Shown here one piece after another: positions 32,344-40,466 of a stretch of 64,000 nt of DNA. Source of the DNA: Nocardioides mangrovi (lineage in GTDB: Bacteria; Actinomycetota; Actinomycetes; Propionibacteriales; Nocardioidaceae); contig NZ_JAIQZJ010000019.1 of the NCBI RefSeq assembly GCF_020073815.1, positions 19,835 through 83,834 on the forward strand. Reading direction: 5' to 3'. The notes beneath the pieces are model-generated. The model did not search any database, was not told where the DNA came from, and saw only the letters and a program-made list of their open reading frames with translations. The translations under genes were made by a program, and so were the position numbers. The first letter of the stretch is position 1. Each line of letters begins with the position of its first letter.

Positions 32344-32856
32344 ATGAGCGCACGCGTCGGCATCGTGATGGGGTCGGACTCCGACTGGCCGGTGATGAAG
32401 CCGGCCGCCGAGGCGCTGGCGGAGTTCGACATCGCCTACGAGGCCGACGTGGTCTCCGCCCACCGGATGCCCGAGGAGATGCTCGCCTACGGCCGCGACG
32501 CCGCCGGCCGCGGCCTCCAGGTGATCATCGCCGGCGCCGGGGGAGCGGCCCACCTCCCCGGCATGCTGGCCGCGGTGACGCCGCTCCCGGTGATCGGCGT
32601 ACCCGTCCCGCTGAAGTACCTCGACGGCATGGACTCCCTGCTCTCCATCGTCCAGATGCCGGCCGGGGTCCCGGTCGCGACCGTCGCCGTGGGCGGCGCC
32701 CGCAACGCCGGCCTGCTCGCCGTCCGCATCCTCGGCGCCACCGAGCCGGCGCTGCTGGAGCGGATGACCGCCTTCCAGGCCGAGCTCAAGGCGACGGCCC
32801 AGCAGAAGGGCGAGGCGGTGCGGAGCGACGCTCCGGGCCGCCGCGTCGGCTTCTGA
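32344..32856 (+). CDS. purE: N5-carboxyaminoimidazole ribonucleotide mutase
   Basis: A 170-residue class I PurE converting N5-CAIR to CAIR. The diagnostic VGIVMGSDSDWPVMKPAAEAL with the SDSDW phosphate/substrate loop is at the N-terminus; VSAHRMPEEML carries the catalytic His, and AGAGGAAHLPGMLAAVTPLPVIGVPV follows. The ATG at 32344 is chosen as it lies directly after the purK stop; an in-frame GTG at 32311 would overlap purK. Its stop overlaps the next gene in TGATG. Confidence 0.96.
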   Translation: MSARVGIVMGSDSDWPVMKPAAEALAEFDIAYEADVVSAHRMPEEMLAYGRDAAGRGLQVIIAGAGGAAHLPGMLAAVTPLPVIGVPVPLKYLDGMDSLLSIVQMPAGVPVATVAVGGARNAGLLAVRILGATEPALLERMTAFQAELKATAQQKGEAVRSDAPGRRVGF

Positions 32857-33719
32857 TGCTCTTCCCCGAGGCGCGCCGCGCCGTCGAGGCGTACGCCGGG
32901 GAGCCGCCCGTCTGGGAGGTCGACGTGACTGCCGCACGCGAGGCCGCCCGGCTGACCGCGGCCGCCGAGCCGCGCGAGGACGTGGCGGAGGTGCGCGACA
33001 TCGACGCCGACGGCGTCCCGTGCCGCCTCTACGTGCCCGCCGGCGCGCGCCCGGGCGTGGTGGTGCACGCCCACGGCGGCGGCTTCGTCTTCAACGACGT
33101 CGACGTCCACGACGCGACCGTGCGCCGGCTGGCCAACCGCAGCGGCCTCGCGGTGCTCAGCGTCGACTACCGCCGCCCGCCCGAGCACCGCTTCCCGGCC
33201 GCGCCCGACGACGTGTCGACCGCGGGCGCCTGGGCGGAGCGCACCCTCGGCGGCCCGCTGGTCGCCCACGGCGACAGCGCCGGCGGCAACCTGGCGCTGG
33301 TCGCCGCGCTGCGCGATCCCGGCCGGTTCGCCGCGGTCGTGCTGATCTACCCGTTCCTCGACCCGACCGCCGGCTTCGAGTCCTACCGCACCGCCGCCGA
33401 CGGCTTCGACCCGCGTGAGGCCGCCTGGTACTGGCAGCAGTACGCCGCGACCCCGGCCGACCTCGACCACCCCGACCTCGCGCCGCTGCGCTCCGACCGG
33501 CTCGGCACCCTGCCGCCGACGCTCGTCGTCACCGCCGAGCACGACCCGCTGCACGGTGAGGGCGAGGAGCTGGCCCGCCGGCTCGCCGGCCTCGGCGTCG
33601 AGGTCACCGCGACCCGCTACCTCGGCCAGGTGCACGGCTTCTGGCGGCACCCGCGCGTCTTCCCGGCCGCCGAGCCGCTGATGCGCCAGGTCGCCGGGTT
33701 CCTCACCCAGCACTCCTGA
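32856..33719 (+). CDS. alpha/beta hydrolase (HSL-type esterase)
   Basis: A 287-residue serine hydrolase of the hormone-sensitive-lipase (alpha/beta hydrolase fold-3) family. The oxyanion-hole motif is HAHGGGFVFND; the nucleophile elbow is GDSAGGN; the Asp lies in TAEHDPL and the His in GQVHGFW. It is translationally coupled to purE (TGATG) though functionally unrelated, so it may simply be carried in the operon. Substrate is unknown; short-chain esters are usual. Confidence 0.9.
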   Translation: MLFPEARRAVEAYAGEPPVWEVDVTAAREAARLTAAAEPREDVAEVRDIDADGVPCRLYVPAGARPGVVVHAHGGGFVFNDVDVHDATVRRLANRSGLAVLSVDYRRPPEHRFPAAPDDVSTAGAWAERTLGGPLVAHGDSAGGNLALVAALRDPGRFAAVVLIYPFLDPTAGFESYRTAADGFDPREAAWYWQQYAATPADLDHPDLAPLRSDRLGTLPPTLVVTAEHDPLHGEGEELARRLAGLGVEVTATRYLGQVHGFWRHPRVFPAAEPLMRQVAGFLTQHS

Positions 33720-33749
33720 CCGTCCGGACCTCCTGACAGGATGGTCGCC

Positions 33750-34259
33750 ATGCGCGTGCACCTCGGTTGCGACCATGCCGGACTCGACCTCAAGGACCAC
33801 CTGATCGGCTGGCTGACCGAGCACGGCTACGAGCCCGTCGACCACGGCCCGTTCTGGTACGACGCCGAGGACGACTACCCCGTCTTCTGCCTGCGCGCGG
33901 CCGAGGGCGTCGCCGCCGAGCGGGCCGAGGGCAAGGACAGCCTCGGCGTCGTCATCGGCGGCTCCGGCAACGGCGAGCAGATGGCCGCCAACAAGGTGAA
34001 GGGCATCCGCTGCGCGCTCGCGTGGTCGGAGGAGACCGCCCTGCTCGGCCGCCAGCACAACGACGCCAACGTGGTCGCCGTCGGCGGCCGGATGCACAGC
34101 CTCGAGGACATGACCCGCTTCGTGGAGCTCTTCCTGGCCGAGCCGTTCACCGAGGCCGAGCGTCACGTGCGCCGGATCGGCGAGCTCTCGGCGTACGAGC
34201 AGACCGGCGAGCTGCCTCCGCTGCCCCCGCGCCCCGCCGAGTCGCCGGCCGATGCCTGA
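33750..34259 (+). CDS. rpiB: ribose-5-phosphate isomerase B
   Basis: A 169-residue RpiB/LacAB-family sugar-phosphate isomerase interconverting ribose-5-phosphate and ribulose-5-phosphate. Signatures: VHLGCDHAGLDLKDHLIGWL and VVIGGSGNGEQMAANKVKGIRCALAW, the latter close to the mycobacterial RpiB pattern. NDANVVAVGGRM follows. The ATG at 33750 is preceded by CAGGAT seven bases upstream (weak -10); an alternative GTG at 33741 adds three residues. Its 3' end overlaps the DNA glycosylase gene by eight bases. Confidence 0.94.
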   Translation: MRVHLGCDHAGLDLKDHLIGWLTEHGYEPVDHGPFWYDAEDDYPVFCLRAAEGVAAERAEGKDSLGVVIGGSGNGEQMAANKVKGIRCALAWSEETALLGRQHNDANVVAVGGRMHSLEDMTRFVELFLAEPFTEAERHVRRIGELSAYEQTGELPPLPPRPAESPADA

Positions 34260-35100
34260 GGGGCACACCCTCCACCGCCTCGCCGAGGAGCTGACCGCGA
34301 CGTTCGCGGGCCGGGTCGTCCGGGTGGGAAGCCCCCAGGGCCGCTTCGCCGACTCCGCCGCCCTCATCGACGGCCAGCTGCTGCTGCGTGCCGAGGCGTG
34401 GGGCAAGCACCTCTTCGTCTCGTTCCCCGACGACCGCTACGTCCACGTCCACCTCGGTCTCTACGGCAAGCTCGACGTGCACGCCGGGGTGCCGGAGGTG
34501 CCGGCCGCGGTCGGCCAGGTGCGGATGCGGCTGGTCGCCGACGAGCGGGAGTGGCACGCGTACGCCGACCTGCGCGGTGCCACGGCCTGCGAGCTGCTGA
34601 CCGAGGCGGAGCGGGACGCGATCATCGCGCGCTCCGGCCCGGACCCGCTGCGCGACGACGCCGACCCGTCGGTCGCGTGGGAGCGGATCCGCCGCAGCCG
34701 CGCACCGATCGGCGGCCTGCTGATGGACCAGTCGGTGCTCGCCGGGGTCGGCAACGTCTACCGGGCCGAGCTGCTCTTCCGGCACCGCCTCGACCCCTAC
34801 CGCCCGGGCAACACCCTGCGCCGCGGCCAGTGGGACGGAATGTGGGCCGACCTGGTCGAGCTGATGCACGAGGGCGTGCGCACCGGGAGGATCGACACGG
34901 TCCGTCCCGAGCACACCCCCGAGGCGATGGGCCGGCCCCCTCGCCGCGACGACCACGGCGGCGAGGTCTACGTCTACCGCCGCAACGGCCAGCCCTGCCA
35001 CGTGTGCGGCACCCTCGTGAGGACCGCCGAGCTGCAAGGGCGCAACCTCTTCTGGTGCCCGCGCTGCCAGCGCAAGTTCCGTTCCCGAGCCGCAGCGTGA
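34252..35100 (+). CDS. Fpg/Nei-family DNA glycosylase (endonuclease VIII type)
   Basis: A 282-residue bifunctional DNA glycosylase/AP lyase. The N-terminal MPEGHTLHR gives the catalytic Pro2 (Schiff base) and Glu3; the His in place of the more usual Glu-Val is typical of actinobacterial Nei proteins. The helix-two-turn-helix DNA-binding segment is LLMDQSVLAGVGNVYRAELLF; the C-terminal zinc finger has four cysteines (CHVCGTLV and CPRCQRKF). It repairs oxidised bases. It overlaps rpiB by eight bases, so the two are co-expressed. Confidence 0.94.
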   Translation: MPEGHTLHRLAEELTATFAGRVVRVGSPQGRFADSAALIDGQLLLRAEAWGKHLFVSFPDDRYVHVHLGLYGKLDVHAGVPEVPAAVGQVRMRLVADEREWHAYADLRGATACELLTEAERDAIIARSGPDPLRDDADPSVAWERIRRSRAPIGGLLMDQSVLAGVGNVYRAELLFRHRLDPYRPGNTLRRGQWDGMWADLVELMHEGVRTGRIDTVRPEHTPEAMGRPPRRDDHGGEVYVYRRNGQPCHVCGTLVRTAELQGRNLFWCPRCQRKFRSRAAA

Positions 35101-35104
35101 CCAC

Positions 35105-35110
35105 TACACT
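35105..35110 (+). promoter_or_regulatory. -10 hexamer of the SpoIIE-type phosphatase gene
   Basis: TACACT lies 30 bases before ATG 35141, giving a short leader that contains GCGAGGAC. This gene looks leadered, unlike many neighbours. Confidence 0.35.
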
Positions 35111-35140
35111 CGGGCAACCCCAGCGCGAGGACGGACGACG

Positions 35141-36202
35141 ATGACGGCTTGGCCCGCCCGGCTCTCGGAGGTCGTGCCACGCCGCAACCGCACGCTCACC
35201 TGGCTTCTCGCCCTCACGCTGGCGATCACGGCGCTCCTGCTGATCTGGCCCGGTACGGCGCCGCTGACCGGCCTGATCGTGCCGCTGCTCCTCGGCAGCC
35301 TGCTGCTCGGGCCGCGCCAGCTGCCGTGGTTCGTGGTCGCCGTGATGCTGGCGCTGATGCTGGCGATCGCGCGGCAGCCGTCCCTGTCGCCACGCACCGT
35401 GCTCGCGATCACGATCCTCTACCTGCTCTGCTTCATCGTGCTGGTGACCTCGTTCCGGCGCTCGCAGCTCGGCGTCGCCGGGGTGCTCGGCGAGTCGATG
35501 CTGGTCGACCTGCGCGATCGGATCCTCAGCCAGGGCACGGCGACCGACCTCCCGGGCGGCTGGCTGCTCGAGTCCGCGCTGCGCTCGGCCGGCGGCACGC
35601 CGTTCGCGGGCGACTTCGTGGTCTCCACGCGGCCGCGGCGTACCGGGCGGCTCGAGCTGGTCGTCGTCGACGTGTCCGGCAAGGGCGAGCAGGCCGGCAC
35701 CCGCGCGCTGCAGCTCTCCGGGGCCTTCGGCGGTCTCCTCGGCGCGCTCCCGCCGGGGGACTTCCTGGCCGCCGCCAACGACTACCTCCTGCGGCAGAAC
35801 TGGGACGAGGGCTTCGCGACCGCCGTCCACCTGTCGCTGGACCCCACGACCGGCGAGTTCGAGGTGCGCAACGCCGGTCACCCGCCGGCCGCGCAGCTCG
35901 AGGCCGGCTCGGGCCGCTGGACGGTGCACCAGGCGGAGGGCCCGATCCTCGGCCTGATCGAGGACGCCGACTTCACCGTCGTCGCCGGTGTGCTCCGCCC
36001 CGGTGACGCCCTGCTCCTCTACACCGACGGGATGGTGGAGACCCGCGCCCGGGACGTCGAGCTCGGGATCGACCGGATGCTCGGCCAGGCGGACCAGCTG
36101 CTGCGCGGGGAGTTCGAGGGCGGGGCCGACCGGCTCGTCGACGCCCTCGGCTCCCACAACGACGACCGCGCGCTGGTGCTCGTCCACCGTCGCCGGGCCT
36201 AG
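35141..36202 (+). CDS. membrane-anchored PP2C/SpoIIE-type serine phosphatase
   Basis: A 353-residue protein. About four hydrophobic helices fill residues 18-108. The C-terminal 230 residues are a SpoIIE/PPM phosphatase: GGTPFAGDFVVSTR with the metal-binding Asp, LVVVDVSGKGEQAG (DVSGKG motif), EVRNAGHPPAAQ, and LLLYTDGMVETR, ending with a conserved HNDDRALVLVHRR. Such enzymes typically dephosphorylate anti-anti-sigma factors (STAS) in partner-switching. No STAS or anti-sigma gene is adjacent here. Confidence 0.92.
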   Translation: MTAWPARLSEVVPRRNRTLTWLLALTLAITALLLIWPGTAPLTGLIVPLLLGSLLLGPRQLPWFVVAVMLALMLAIARQPSLSPRTVLAITILYLLCFIVLVTSFRRSQLGVAGVLGESMLVDLRDRILSQGTATDLPGGWLLESALRSAGGTPFAGDFVVSTRPRRTGRLELVVVDVSGKGEQAGTRALQLSGAFGGLLGALPPGDFLAAANDYLLRQNWDEGFATAVHLSLDPTTGEFEVRNAGHPPAAQLEAGSGRWTVHQAEGPILGLIEDADFTVVAGVLRPGDALLLYTDGMVETRARDVELGIDRMLGQADQLLRGEFEGGADRLVDALGSHNDDRALVLVHRRRA

Positions 36203-36294
36203 TCCGCGGGCGGCTGCCGGTTGGGGCGCGAGCGGCGGGGTGTGGCACGATTGCACCCGCTCTGACGAGGTGTGCCCACCGCGTACGAGAGCGC

Positions 36295-36368
36295 GCGGAT
36301 GTAGCTCAATGGTAGAGCCTCAGTCTTCCAAACTGATTACGCGGGTTCGATTCCCGTCATCCGCTCCA
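36295..36368 (+). tRNA. tRNA-Gly (TCC)
   Basis: Cloverleaf with acceptor GCGGATG/CATCCGC, D loop with the usual GCTCAATGGTAGAGC, anticodon stem TCAGT/ACTGA, anticodon TCC at 36327-36329, GGTTCGATTCC T-arm, discriminator T and an encoded CCA at 36366-36368. Confidence 0.97.
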
Positions 36369-36379
36369 AGCAGGGACCG

Positions 36380-36397
36380 CCCGCGCTCCGGCGCGGG
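36380..36397. terminator. hairpin between the two tRNA genes
   Basis: CCCGCGC-tccg-GCGCGGG, perfect 7-bp stem with 4-base loop and no T-run. Could end or help process the tRNA-Gly transcript. Confidence 0.4.
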
Positions 36398-36412
36398 AGG
36401 TGGCCCACTTGG

Positions 36413-36485
36413 CGGGGCGTAGCGTAGTGGCTAGCGCGCCTGCTTTGGGAGCAGGAGATCGCAGGTTCGAGTCCTGTCGCCCCGA
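36413..36485 (+). tRNA. tRNA-Pro (TGG)
   Basis: Acceptor CGGGGCG/CGCCCCG, anticodon stem CCTGC/GCAGG, anticodon TGG at 36446-36448, T-arm with GGTTCGAGTCC, discriminator A; CCA is not encoded. Confidence 0.97.
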
Positions 36486-36557
36486 CGTACGAACCACGCA
36501 GCACCCCCCCGCAGCACCAGCCATCGAAACGTGTCATCGAAAAGTAGGAGAAGACCT

Positions 36558-37961
36558 GTGAAGAGCGCCGTCGAGACCTTGAGCCCGACCCGGGCCAAGC
36601 TGACCGTCGAGGTGCCCTTCGAGGAGCTCAAGCCGAGCCTCGACAAGGCGTACAAGACGATCGCCCAGCAGATCAACGTGCCCGGCTTCCGCCGCGGCAA
36701 GGTCCCGCCGGCCGTCATCGACCGGCAGGTCGGCCGCGGTGCCGTCCTCGACCAGGCGATCAACGAGGTGGTGCCGGAGAAGTACGTCGAGGCGCTGCAG
36801 GCCAACGAGCTGACCCCGCTCGCCCAGCCCGAGATCGAGGTCACGAAGTTCGAGGACAACGAGGCGCTCGAGTTCACCGCCGAGGTCGACATCCGCCCGG
36901 AGATCACCCTCCCGTCGTACGACGGCGTCGAGGCGCAGGTCGACGACATCGCGCTGAGCGACGAGGACGTCGCCGAGCAGGTCGAGGCGCTGCGCGAGCG
37001 GTTCGCCACCCTGATCGACGTCGAGCGCCCGGCCGTCGACGGCGACTTCGTCGTCATCGACCTCAAGGCGACCAAGGACGGCGAGGTCGTCGAGGGCGCC
37101 GAGGTCAGCGGCATGTCCTACCGGATCGGCCGCGGCGGCATGCTCGACGGCCTCGACGAGGCCCTCGCCGGTATGGCGGCAGGCGAGGAGAAGACCTTCA
37201 CCTCGCAGCTCGTCGGCGGCGACCTGGTCGGCGAGGACGTCGAGGTCGCGGTCACCGTCTCGCAGGTCCAGGAGCAGGAGCTCCCGGAGCTGGACGACGA
37301 GTTCGCCCAGATGGCCTCCGAGTTCGACACCGTCGCCGAGCTCCAGGACGACGTGCGCGAGCGCCTCGGCCGCGGCCGTCGCCTCGAGCAGGCGGCCGCC
37401 GCCCGCGACGCCGTCCTCGAGCAGCTGCTCGAGCGCGTCGAGATCCCCCTCCCCGAGACGATCGTGACCGACGAGCTCAACGCCCGTCGCTCCAGCATCG
37501 AGCAGCAGCTCGCCTACGCCGGCATCACGATGGACAAGTACCTCGAGGACGAGGGCCAGACCGTCGAGGAGTTCGAGGCCGACCTCGAGCGCCGGGTCCG
37601 CGACGCCGTCGCCGCGCAGTTCATCCTGGACGAGATCGCGAAGACCGAGGAGTTCGGCATCGAGCAGCAGGAGCTCTCCGAGCACCTCGTGCGCCGCGCC
37701 CAGCAGTCCGGCCAGGACCCGCAGGAGTTCGCGAACCACATGTTCGAGCACAACCACATCCCCGAGCTGGTGCAGGAGATCCTGCGCGGCAAGGCGCTGG
37801 CCCGCATCGTCGAGGCCGCCGTGGTCAAGGACGCCTCCGGCAACGTCGTCGAGCTGAAGAACCTCCGCCCCGACGGCTCCATCGGCGAGCCCGAGGACGA
37901 GGCCGCTGTCGAGGCCGAGGTCGAGGCCGAGGAGTCGGACGAGGAGAAGGCCGAGGCCTGA
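36558..37961 (+). CDS. tig: trigger factor chaperone
   Basis: A 467-residue ribosome-associated chaperone and peptidyl-prolyl isomerase. The N-terminal ribosome-binding domain contains INVPGFRRGKVPPAVIDRQVG, matching the GFRxGxxP signature; the FKBP domain is about 150-235 (VDGDFVVIDLKATKDG, GMLDGLDEALAGMAAGEEKTF); the helical C-terminal domain follows and ends in an acidic Glu/Ala tail. GTG 36558 has AGGAGA six bases upstream; the frame extends to 36531 without support. It is followed by a hairpin terminator, and by clpP1-clpP2-clpX about 1.9 kb on, a common chaperone/protease neighbourhood. Confidence 0.97.
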   Translation: MKSAVETLSPTRAKLTVEVPFEELKPSLDKAYKTIAQQINVPGFRRGKVPPAVIDRQVGRGAVLDQAINEVVPEKYVEALQANELTPLAQPEIEVTKFEDNEALEFTAEVDIRPEITLPSYDGVEAQVDDIALSDEDVAEQVEALRERFATLIDVERPAVDGDFVVIDLKATKDGEVVEGAEVSGMSYRIGRGGMLDGLDEALAGMAAGEEKTFTSQLVGGDLVGEDVEVAVTVSQVQEQELPELDDEFAQMASEFDTVAELQDDVRERLGRGRRLEQAAAARDAVLEQLLERVEIPLPETIVTDELNARRSSIEQQLAYAGITMDKYLEDEGQTVEEFEADLERRVRDAVAAQFILDEIAKTEEFGIEQQELSEHLVRRAQQSGQDPQEFANHMFEHNHIPELVQEILRGKALARIVEAAVVKDASGNVVELKNLRPDGSIGEPEDEAAVEAEVEAEESDEEKAEA

Positions 37962-37991
37962 TCCCGCGGCTCCACCCGCACGTCGTACGTC

Positions 37992-38020
37992 GGCCCGTCC
38001 CGGTCTCCGGGGCGGGCCTT
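37992..38020 (+). terminator. rho-independent-like terminator after tig
   Basis: GGCCCGTCCC (37992-38001) pairs with GGGGCGGGCC (38009-38018) with one G-T wobble around a 7-base loop, followed by TT. It lies 30 bases after the tig stop codon. Confidence 0.65.
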
Positions 38021-38050
38021 CGTCATGTCGGTGCGGAGCCGGGGTCGTCA

Positions 38051-38122
38051 GCCGAAACCTGCCAACACGCCGTGCTCGTACCGGCATGTCGGCGGGTTTC
38101 CCCGGGCAGCCGGGGAAACCCG
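38051..38122. repeat. GAAACC-containing repeats and a 13-bp hairpin
   Basis: 38093-38105 and 38110-38122 form a perfect 13-bp stem (CGGGTTTCCCCGG with its complement) around a 4-base loop. A third related segment at 38051-38072 matches the complement of 38082-38103 at about 17 of 22 bases. GCCGAAACC at 38051-38059 also resembles the core of the 22-nt units flanking the DUF559 gene. Confidence 0.5.
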
Positions 38123-38157
38123 GCGCCAGTGAGTGCACGGTCGTCCACTGAAATGGG

Positions 38158-38163
38158 TAGGCT
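38158..38163 (+). promoter_or_regulatory. -10 hexamer of the alpha/beta hydrolase gene, leaderless type
   Basis: TAGGCT, six bases before ATG 38170, without a ribosome-binding site. Confidence 0.5.
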
Positions 38164-38169
38164 GATCCC

Positions 38170-39261
38170 ATGACGAGCGGACCGACGTACGCGGACGCGT
38201 TCTCGCTGCTGGCCGAGGTGGCCGACGAGCTGGTGCTGCGCAGCGTGCGGGACACCCACGACGCGTGGACGGACCGGCTCGGCGGCTACCCGGGCAGCGC
38301 GGTGACCCGCGCGGCGTACGCCGGCGCCGGGCTCGGGCTGAGGGCGGCGTCGGCCGGCCTGGCGGCCGTCGGCGAGACCGGGCTCGGTCCGCGGCTGGAG
38401 GACGGGCCGCGGGGGCGGTTCGTCAGCTCCGCCGTCAACGGCCTGATCGGCGACCGGCTCGCGCAGACCCGGCCGCGGATGGCGATCGAGATGGCGGTCC
38501 GCCGCCACGGGCGCGACGTCGGCACCGGCGACCTCGCGGCGACGTTCCCCGACGCGACCGGGCGGGTCGCGATCTTCCTGCACGGGCTGTGCGAGACCGA
38601 GTCCTACTGGGACCGCGGCCCCGGCCCGACGTACGGCGAGGCGCTCGCCGGGCGCGGCTGGACGCCGGTCTTCCTGCGCGCCAACACCGGCCTCGGCCTG
38701 CGACCCAACGGAGTGGCGCTCTCCGCGCTCGTGCAGGACCTCGTCGACGCCTGGCCCGTCCCGGTCACCCGGATCGCGCTGGTCGGTCACTCGATGGGCG
38801 GCCTGATCCTCCGGGCCGCCGGCGCCGTCGGCACCGATGCCGACGCGCCCTGGACCGACCTCGTCTCCGACGTCGTCACCCTCGGCACCCCGCACCTGGG
38901 CGCGCCCATCGCCCGCGGCCTCGGCCACGGCAGCCGCGGGCTCGCCCGCCTGCCGGAGACCGCGGCGTTCGGCCGGATCCTGGACTGGCGATCGGTCGGT
39001 GTCCACGACCTCGTCGAGGGGCTCGCCGCGGACGTGCCGCCGCTGCCGCACGCGCGCTACCGGCTCGTCGCCGCGACCGTGACCACCCGGGCCCGACACC
39101 CCGTCGGCCACGTCGTCGGCGACCTGCTGGTGCGGGTCCGGTCGGCGTACGGCGAGGGCCTCTTCCCGGACGGCACCGTGCTGCACCTCGGCCGCACCGA
39201 CCACTTCGGCCTGCTCAACCACCCCGAGGTGCACCGCGCTCTGGAAGAGTGGCTGGCATGA
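38170..39261 (+). CDS. alpha/beta hydrolase (lipase/PGAP1-like)
   Basis: A 363-residue hydrolase with no clear signal peptide. The N-terminal 130 residues are helical and unassigned. The hydrolase core begins at VAIFLHGLCETESYW (oxyanion hole); the nucleophile elbow is GHSMGGLI; LGTPHLGAPIARGLGHGSRGLARLP resembles the GTPH.G segment of triacylglycerol lipases and PGAP1-type enzymes; the His is probably in RTDHFGLLNHP. Such proteins are common in Nocardioidaceae and likely act on lipid esters or acyl-glycerols. The stop overlaps the next gene (ATGA). Confidence 0.85.
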   Translation: MTSGPTYADAFSLLAEVADELVLRSVRDTHDAWTDRLGGYPGSAVTRAAYAGAGLGLRAASAGLAAVGETGLGPRLEDGPRGRFVSSAVNGLIGDRLAQTRPRMAIEMAVRRHGRDVGTGDLAATFPDATGRVAIFLHGLCETESYWDRGPGPTYGEALAGRGWTPVFLRANTGLGLRPNGVALSALVQDLVDAWPVPVTRIALVGHSMGGLILRAAGAVGTDADAPWTDLVSDVVTLGTPHLGAPIARGLGHGSRGLARLPETAAFGRILDWRSVGVHDLVEGLAADVPPLPHARYRLVAATVTTRARHPVGHVVGDLLVRVRSAYGEGLFPDGTVLHLGRTDHFGLLNHPEVHRALEEWLA

Positions 39262-39752
39262 CCACCCCGACGGGCGGGAGTGCCGATCGCGAGCTGCGCG
39301 CCGAGGCCGACGTCGCAGCGCCGCCGGACCGGGTGTGGGCACTGCTGACCGACCTGCCGCGGATGCGCGACTGGAGCCCCGAGCTGGTCCGGATGGTGCC
39401 GCTCAAGCCGGGCGGCCTGCGGGTGGGGCAGTGGTACCTCGGCATCAACCGGCGCAAGGCCGTGGTGTGGCCGACCCGGAGCGTGGTGGCGGAGGTCGAG
39501 CCGCTGCGGCGGCTGACCTGGGACACCCGCTCGAGCGGCGCCCGGTGGATCTGGGAGCTCGAGCCGGCCGCCGGCGGCGGCACCCGGGTGGTCCACCGCC
39601 GCCCGGTCCCGCGTGGCATCACGGGCCTGTCGAAGGTCTTCGCGCCGCTCTTCCTCGGCGGCTCGGCGGGCCACGCCGACGAGCTCGAGGCGGGGATGGC
39701 CCAGACGGTCGCCCGGCTGTGCGCGGCGGTCGAGCAGGAGACCCGGGCCTGA
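39258..39752 (+). CDS. SRPBCC-family (polyketide cyclase/START-like) protein
   Basis: A 164-residue START-fold protein: ELRAEADVAAPPDRVWALLTDLPRMRDWSPELVRMVPL is the classic opening, followed by beta strands and GGTRVVHRRPVPRG. The fold makes a cavity for a hydrophobic ligand. It is translationally coupled to the upstream lipase-like gene (ATGA), so it may bind the lipid released or handled by that enzyme. Confidence 0.88.
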   Translation: MTTPTGGSADRELRAEADVAAPPDRVWALLTDLPRMRDWSPELVRMVPLKPGGLRVGQWYLGINRRKAVVWPTRSVVAEVEPLRRLTWDTRSSGARWIWELEPAAGGGTRVVHRRPVPRGITGLSKVFAPLFLGGSAGHADELEAGMAQTVARLCAAVEQETRA

Positions 39753-39756
39753 AATC

Positions 39757-39767
39757 CGCTGTCGGCG
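39757..39767. promoter_or_regulatory. ClgR-like box upstream of clpP1
   Basis: CGC-tgtcg-GCG followed by AAC fits the CGC-N5-GCG core bound by ClgR, which activates clpP1P2 in Streptomyces, Corynebacterium and Mycobacterium. It lies about 60 bases upstream of the predicted start, a proper activator position. Confidence 0.55.
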
Positions 39768-39808
39768 AACAGGCGGGACTTCGGCGTGGAACTGTCCGCC
39801 GATGCGGC

Positions 39809-39814
39809 TAGGGT
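39809..39814 (+). promoter_or_regulatory. -10 hexamer of clpP1, leaderless type
   Basis: TAGGGT, seven bases before GTG 39822, no ribosome-binding site. Confidence 0.5.
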
Positions 39815-39821
39815 CGCTCCC

Positions 39822-40457
39822 GTGACCAAGTACTCGACCCAGCACGCGCCGCAGCTCAACGGCGGTGGCGGGATGAACGTGCTCGACGACCACATCTACC
39901 AGCGCCTGCTGCGTGAGCGCATCGTGTTCCTCGGCTCCGAGGTGCGCGACCAGAACGCCAACGCGATCTGCGCCCAGCTGCTGCTGCTCTCGGCCGAGGA
40001 CCCCGAGGCCGACATCTTCCTCCACATCAACAGCCCCGGTGGCTCGGTGGACGCAGGCATGGCGATCTACGACACGATGAACTACATCCCCAACGACGTC
40101 GCCACCGTGGGCATGGGCCTGGCGGCCTCGATGGGCCAGTTCCTGCTCTGCGCGGGCACCAAGGGCAAGCGCTACGCACTGCCGCACGCGCGGATCATGA
40201 TGCACCAGCCGTCCTCCGGCATGGGTGGCTCGGCCTCCGACATCAAGATCCAGGCGCAGCAGTCGCTGCACATCAAGCAGGTGCTCCTCGACCTCATCGC
40301 CGAGCACACCGGCCAGAGCCGCGAGCAGGTGGAGATGGACGCCGACCGCGACCGCTGGTTCACCGCCGACCAGGCCCTGGAGTACGGCCTGGTCGACCAG
40401 GTCATCAAGAGCGCCCGCGAGGCCGCCGACGACGGCCGCCCGGCCCACAAGAACTGA
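39822..40457 (+). CDS. clpP1: ATP-dependent Clp protease proteolytic subunit 1
   Basis: A 211-residue ClpP. Catalytic triad Ser103 (GLAASMGQFLL), His128 (ARIMMHQPSSG) and Asp177 (DADRDRWF), all present. In actinobacteria ClpP1 and ClpP2 form a mixed double ring that works with ClpX or ClpC1, and is essential in mycobacteria. GTG 39822 is chosen because of the -10 hexamer seven bases upstream; the frame extends to 39786 without support. A ClgR-like box sits upstream. clpP2 follows after nine bases. Confidence 0.97.
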   Translation: MTKYSTQHAPQLNGGGGMNVLDDHIYQRLLRERIVFLGSEVRDQNANAICAQLLLLSAEDPEADIFLHINSPGGSVDAGMAIYDTMNYIPNDVATVGMGLAASMGQFLLCAGTKGKRYALPHARIMMHQPSSGMGGSASDIKIQAQQSLHIKQVLLDLIAEHTGQSREQVEMDADRDRWFTADQALEYGLVDQVIKSAREAADDGRPAHKN

Positions 40458-40466
40458 AGGACCGTC

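Noticed and set aside
36531..36557. Earlier start of trigger factor at 36531.
   Set aside because: It has no ribosome-binding site, and the added residues (SKSRRRP) are not part of the family; GTG 36558 follows AGGAGA.
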